Source: Rhodoferax sp. (GTDB lineage: Bacteria > Pseudomonadota > Gammaproteobacteria > Burkholderiales > Burkholderiaceae_C). Taken from it: a stretch of DNA of 8,710 nt. The notes beneath the pieces are model-generated. The model searched no databases. It worked only from the letters and a program-made list of their open reading frames with translations, and was not told the origin of the DNA. The position numbers and the translations under genes are program-made. Of the stretch, positions 7,042-8,710 are shown piece by piece. The stretch is from positions 1 to 8,710 of the forward strand of contig JAQSDS010000019.1 in NCBI GenBank assembly GCA_029946045.1. The letters are read 5' to 3'. Numbering within the stretch: position 1 is the stretch's first letter; each line of letters opens with the position of its first letter.

Positions 7042-7182
7042 GGGTGCTGGCCTTATTACTGTGCCCGTCGCGTGCCGGTTGCCCCACGAGCTGATTTCGA
7101 TTAATTTTTTTGATTAGCTCTTAGGCTTGCGGTAGCCACCAGTCTCAAGGGGTGCATAAGCATTCGCAAGAAATGAGCTAAA

Positions 7183-7206
7183 GCAAGGGACGGCAAATTG
7201 CCTTGC
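7183..7206 (-). terminator. Weak candidate terminator hairpin of the YiiX-like gene
   Basis: On the minus strand GCAAGG and CCTTGC (7206-7201 and 7188-7183) form a six-base-pair stem with a 12-base loop, followed by only TTT. It lies 11 bp after the stop of the YiiX-like gene. The inner palindrome GGCAAATTGCC (7192-7202) competes with it. Placement is right, but the structure is marginal. Confidence 0.25.
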
Positions 7207-7217
7207 CCAACGGACAT

Positions 7218-7793
7218 TCACTTCACTGCAAGGACAGCTGCAACCAAATCATCAGGGGCAATGACTTTTTGAGGCCAAAATGAACCAACGGACCGCGTTG
7301 GGAAATGTTTGACCACTCCGGCGATATGCAATGCAAGGGCCACCAGCTCAGTGCAGTAAAGTTTTCTTCCGTCATCATCAAGTTCCAACTGATCATCAAA
7401 TGGACGCCCCAAAAGAGACTTGGCGGCGCTTTGAACGGCATCTACCGCTTCCTCAGGCAGCAGCATGACTTCCCCATCTGAAGCCTGTTCGGGACTAAAA
7501 AAGATCTCGGGCCTTTCAAGCCTTGTGCCGGATCCAGGCATGGCACTTTCAATGTAGATTGGACCTTCAGGTATCAGTTGCACGGCAATGCCAACGTGGC
7601 TCCACCGACCCCCGCCCTGCCAAAACAGGATCGCTTGGGTGATGGGGTCATTGTCTAGCCCGCGCCGTGCAACCACCGCACCTGGCCGAACTGCTGCGAT
7701 TGCACGATCTCTCCAAGTCTGTGGCTCGGCGTGAACAGGAATCGCCAACACCATGAATACCGTGGCCACCACCATACTGCCTATGTGCGTCAT
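7218..7793 (-). CDS. Secreted YiiX/YebB-like protein of the permuted NlpC/P60 (papain-like) fold
   Basis: A 191-residue protein. Residues 1-22 form a signal peptide (hydrophobic core VVATVFMVLAIPV, likely cleavage after VHA). The mature part has the order of the permuted NlpC/P60 group: the His motif GRWSHVGIAV (62-71, H66) comes before the Cys motif LYCTELVALAL (145-155, C147), the reverse of classic NlpC/P60 enzymes. The line around PIYIESAMPGSGTRLE (78-93) and LLGRPFDDQ (127-135) is also family-typical. The family includes proteins acting on peptides, amides or lipid-type esters; the substrate here is unknown, and export suggests cell-envelope work. With H66, C147 and E149 present it should be catalytically competent. 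M1 lacks a good ribosome-binding site; M7 (7775) is an alternative start and would still give a signal peptide. The gene lies in the accessory part with two minus-strand genes upstream, separated by 120 bp. Confidence 0.8.
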   Translation of the reverse strand: MTHIGSMVVATVFMVLAIPVHAEPQTWRDRAIAAVRPGAVVARRGLDNDPITQAILFWQGGGRWSHVGIAVQLIPEGPIYIESAMPGSGTRLERPEIFFSPEQASDGEVMLLPEEAVDAVQSAAKSLLGRPFDDQLELDDDGRKLYCTELVALALHIAGVVKHFPTRSVGSFWPQKVIAPDDLVAAVLAVK

Positions 7794-7835
7794 CGCGACG
7801 AATAGCCCGTATTTGTCAGACTTTCGTTTGTCTCA

Positions 7836-7863
7836 ATCATAAAAATAATCAATCAATAACCAA
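7836..7863 (-). promoter_or_regulatory. Candidate sigma-70 promoter of the YiiX-like gene
   Basis: On the minus strand TTGGTT (7863-7858) and TATGAT (7841-7836) are 16 bp apart in an AT-rich gap; the -10 matches five of six positions, the -35 three. The expected transcript start near 7829 would leave a leader of about 35 bases. AT-rich DNA produces such matches by chance, so this is tentative. Confidence 0.3.
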
Positions 7864-7913
7864 AATATTCGATGGACTGAATAAATCAGGATTCAGAATG
7901 TAAGTGATAACTT

Positions 7914-8210
7914 TCACAGAAACCGATAATTGACATATCGAAATATCTGCTTGATGACTTCGATGGACAAATACCAAAATCCTGGCAAAACAAATCTACA
8001 AACCGCCAGCCATCCACCAAACCCCATGAGCGCAAGAATTGCACCCTGTTTTTGATCCCACGCCAGAGAGCCGAACCAAAGCGCACCACCCCAGACCAAC
8101 AACGTGACCGCGATGCAAAGCATCCACCTTACCCAGAAAATCACTTGTCGATATTTGCATGCAGCGATATTCATGCAGCGTATTGCTTTGATTTTAAAAT
8201 CGTTTTCCAT
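7914..8210 (-). CDS. Small hypothetical inner-membrane protein, two predicted helices
   Basis: A 98-residue protein I do not recognise. A basic, Cys-containing N-terminus (residues 1-24, with KIKAIRC and CKYRQ) precedes two hydrophobic segments, about 25-48 and 56-80, rich in Trp and Gly (VWGGALWFGSLAW, GFGGWLAV), and a short basic tail ending YVNYRFL. By charge, both ends probably face the cytoplasm. No signal cleavage site or catalytic motif is visible. The start at 8210 has no strong ribosome-binding site and lies in AT-rich DNA; M13 (8174) is an alternative. Small two-helix proteins are common around mobilization genes, but nothing here ties it to a specific transfer function. It may be its own unit, with about 100 bp on the upstream side and 120 bp on the downstream side. 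Confidence 0.55.
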   Translation of the reverse strand: MENDFKIKAIRCMNIAACKYRQVIFWVRWMLCIAVTLLVWGGALWFGSLAWDQKQGAILALMGFGGWLAVCRFVLPGFWYLSIEVIKQIFRYVNYRFL

Positions 8211-8309
8211 AGGATCTAAATATATTAAAAAATCAGTATTAATTCACACTACATTTTACTTTCAACTTAATATAATATAAAGAGTTATTTTAATTTTTGG
8301 GACCAATAT
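8211..8309. other. Very AT-rich intergenic gap
   Basis: About 100 bp made largely of A and T runs, clearly unlike the GC-rich chromosomal part. It holds TATAAT-like words on both strands (8271-8276 on plus), and on the minus strand TTGAAA (8265-8260) without a good -10 at the right distance. It probably contains the promoter of the small membrane protein gene, but I cannot name one match with confidence. Confidence 0.4.
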
Positions 8310-8710
8310 TCATAACTCCAAAGGTTGGATTTTTTGTTTATCGAAGCTTACTTGTGAAAGCTCTGGATTTCTCAGTCTGATACCCATCTTCACCGCTTCA
8401 TTGGCAACCAACTCACGGAATGCGAGTGACCCTGTCACATAGACCTCGCCACCATATTTTTGTGCAGCCAACAGCAACCCGGCACGCATGGCTTGCTGGT
8501 CGTTCTCTTCCGCTAAATCGATTCGCGGCCCGCTGTCTGTCAGTCGTACCTTGCCGTGGGTGTCAAGGTACTCAATGCTGTGCATGGGTGTGATCCTGAG
8601 CTGGGCCGTTCGGATGTTGAAGTCGTCTGAACGTGACGCACCCCTAATGCTGTTTTGCTGCAGAAGTTCGACACCTTTTTGGCAAATTCCCAGTTTCCTC
8701 GTCCTATGCT
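8310..8710 (-). CDS. C-terminal part of an LPD7-domain protein, probably a relaxase-type mobilization protein (5' end outside the window)
   Basis: The reading frame is open from the right edge to the TGA at 8312-8310. I translated 42 further codons upstream of the internal ATG at 8585 without a stop, so that ATG is not the start and 132 or more residues belong to a larger protein. The stretch RITPMHSIEYLD, then KVRLTDSGPRIDLAEEND, then AGLLLAAQKYGGEVYVTGS with FRELVANEAVKMGIRLRNPEL, follows the pattern of the LPD7 domain: a strand, an acidic turn, a helix ending in AAQKYG(G), a short strand with the G-S step, then a helix and a final strand. LPD7 is known from large polyvalent proteins and from relaxases of plasmids and integrative elements, usually near the C-terminus. 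The relaxase core would lie beyond the window, so function is inferred from this tail only. The product ends KIQPLEL, about 20 residues after the domain. Confidence 0.68.
   Translation of the reverse strand, partial: HRTRKLGICQKGVELLQQNSIRGASRSDDFNIRTAQLRITPMHSIEYLDTHGKVRLTDSGPRIDLAEENDQQAMRAGLLLAAQKYGGEVYVTGSLAFRELVANEAVKMGIRLRNPELSQVSFDKQKIQPLEL

Larger units (their letters stand above)
6942..7217. other. Gene-free stretch between the tRNA-Ser terminator and the first accessory gene
   Basis: I find no convincing coding region here. The stretch holds the 18-bp direct repeats at 7002-7041 with further GTGCC copies to about 7083, an imperfect dyad GAGCTGAT/ATTAGCTC (7088-7095 and 7113-7120) around a T-rich loop, and a small dyad at 7183-7206. 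It is where a tRNA-integrated element would normally carry its integrase or att-side binding sites, but no integrase fragment is recognisable on either strand. Confidence 0.6.

Noticed and set aside
7877..7896. CTGAAT/ATTCAG hairpin behind the small membrane protein gene
   Set aside because: A six-base-pair stem without a following T tract on the minus strand; not enough to call a terminator.
8583..8585. ATG at 8585 as the start of a 91-residue gene
   Set aside because: The frame is open upstream to the window edge and the translation there (for example RITPMHSIEYLD) continues the domain pattern, so this Met is internal.
6891..8710. Second copy of the tRNA-Ser 3' end as attR, transposase or IS ends, CRISPR repeats
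   Set aside because: I looked for a repeat of GTTCGAATCCCCC, for terminal inverted repeats and for regularly spaced repeats and saw none within the window.

Overview
The window looks like a chromosome of a beta-proteobacterium of the order Burkholderiales, probably a Comamonadaceae-type organism. The basis is the moderately GC-rich coding sequence, the protein styles (CysB, LptF/LptG, PepA, HolC, an abundant Leu/Ile/Val-type binding protein) and the gene order. No database search was possible, so this placement is inference.

Layout. Positions 1-3133 hold four genes on the minus strand, read from right to left: lptF and lptG (permease pair of the lipopolysaccharide exporter, joined by an ATGA overlap), a short cbiX-type chelatase, and the N-terminal part of cysB, which runs off the left edge. 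From 3158 the plus strand carries pepA (M17 leucyl aminopeptidase), holC (DNA polymerase III chi subunit) and a small unknown gene joined to holC by another ATGA overlap. The divergent pair lptFG / pepA-holC is the order also known from enterobacteria; here the two start codons are only 24 bp apart. At 5477-6670 stands a single gene for a lipoprotein-type branched-chain amino-acid-binding protein, preceded by a candidate NtrC site and closed by two hairpins, the second a strong terminator.

At 6801-6890 lies an intact tRNA-Ser(GGA) followed by its own terminator. The character of the DNA then changes. A 276-bp stretch without genes carries an 18-bp direct repeat in tandem spacing and other dyads. 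It is followed by three minus-strand genes: a secreted YiiX-like permuted NlpC/P60 protein, a 98-residue two-helix membrane protein, and the C-terminal tail of a larger protein resembling the LPD7 domain of relaxase-type mobilization proteins, which runs off the right edge. The DNA between these genes is visibly AT-rich. The simplest reading is that the tRNA-Ser 3' end is the boundary of an integrated mobilizable element or genomic island, but neither an integrase nor the second att copy lies in the window, so this is inference.

How the genes work together. cysB and cbiX both serve sulfur assimilation (transcriptional control and the siroheme branch for sulfite reductase). lptF/lptG serve outer-membrane biogenesis; pepA/holC are housekeeping; the binding protein scavenges amino acids, perhaps under nitrogen control. 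The part right of the tRNA is accessory. I found no clear evidence of a complete new biological system; the most open questions lie in 6891-8710.
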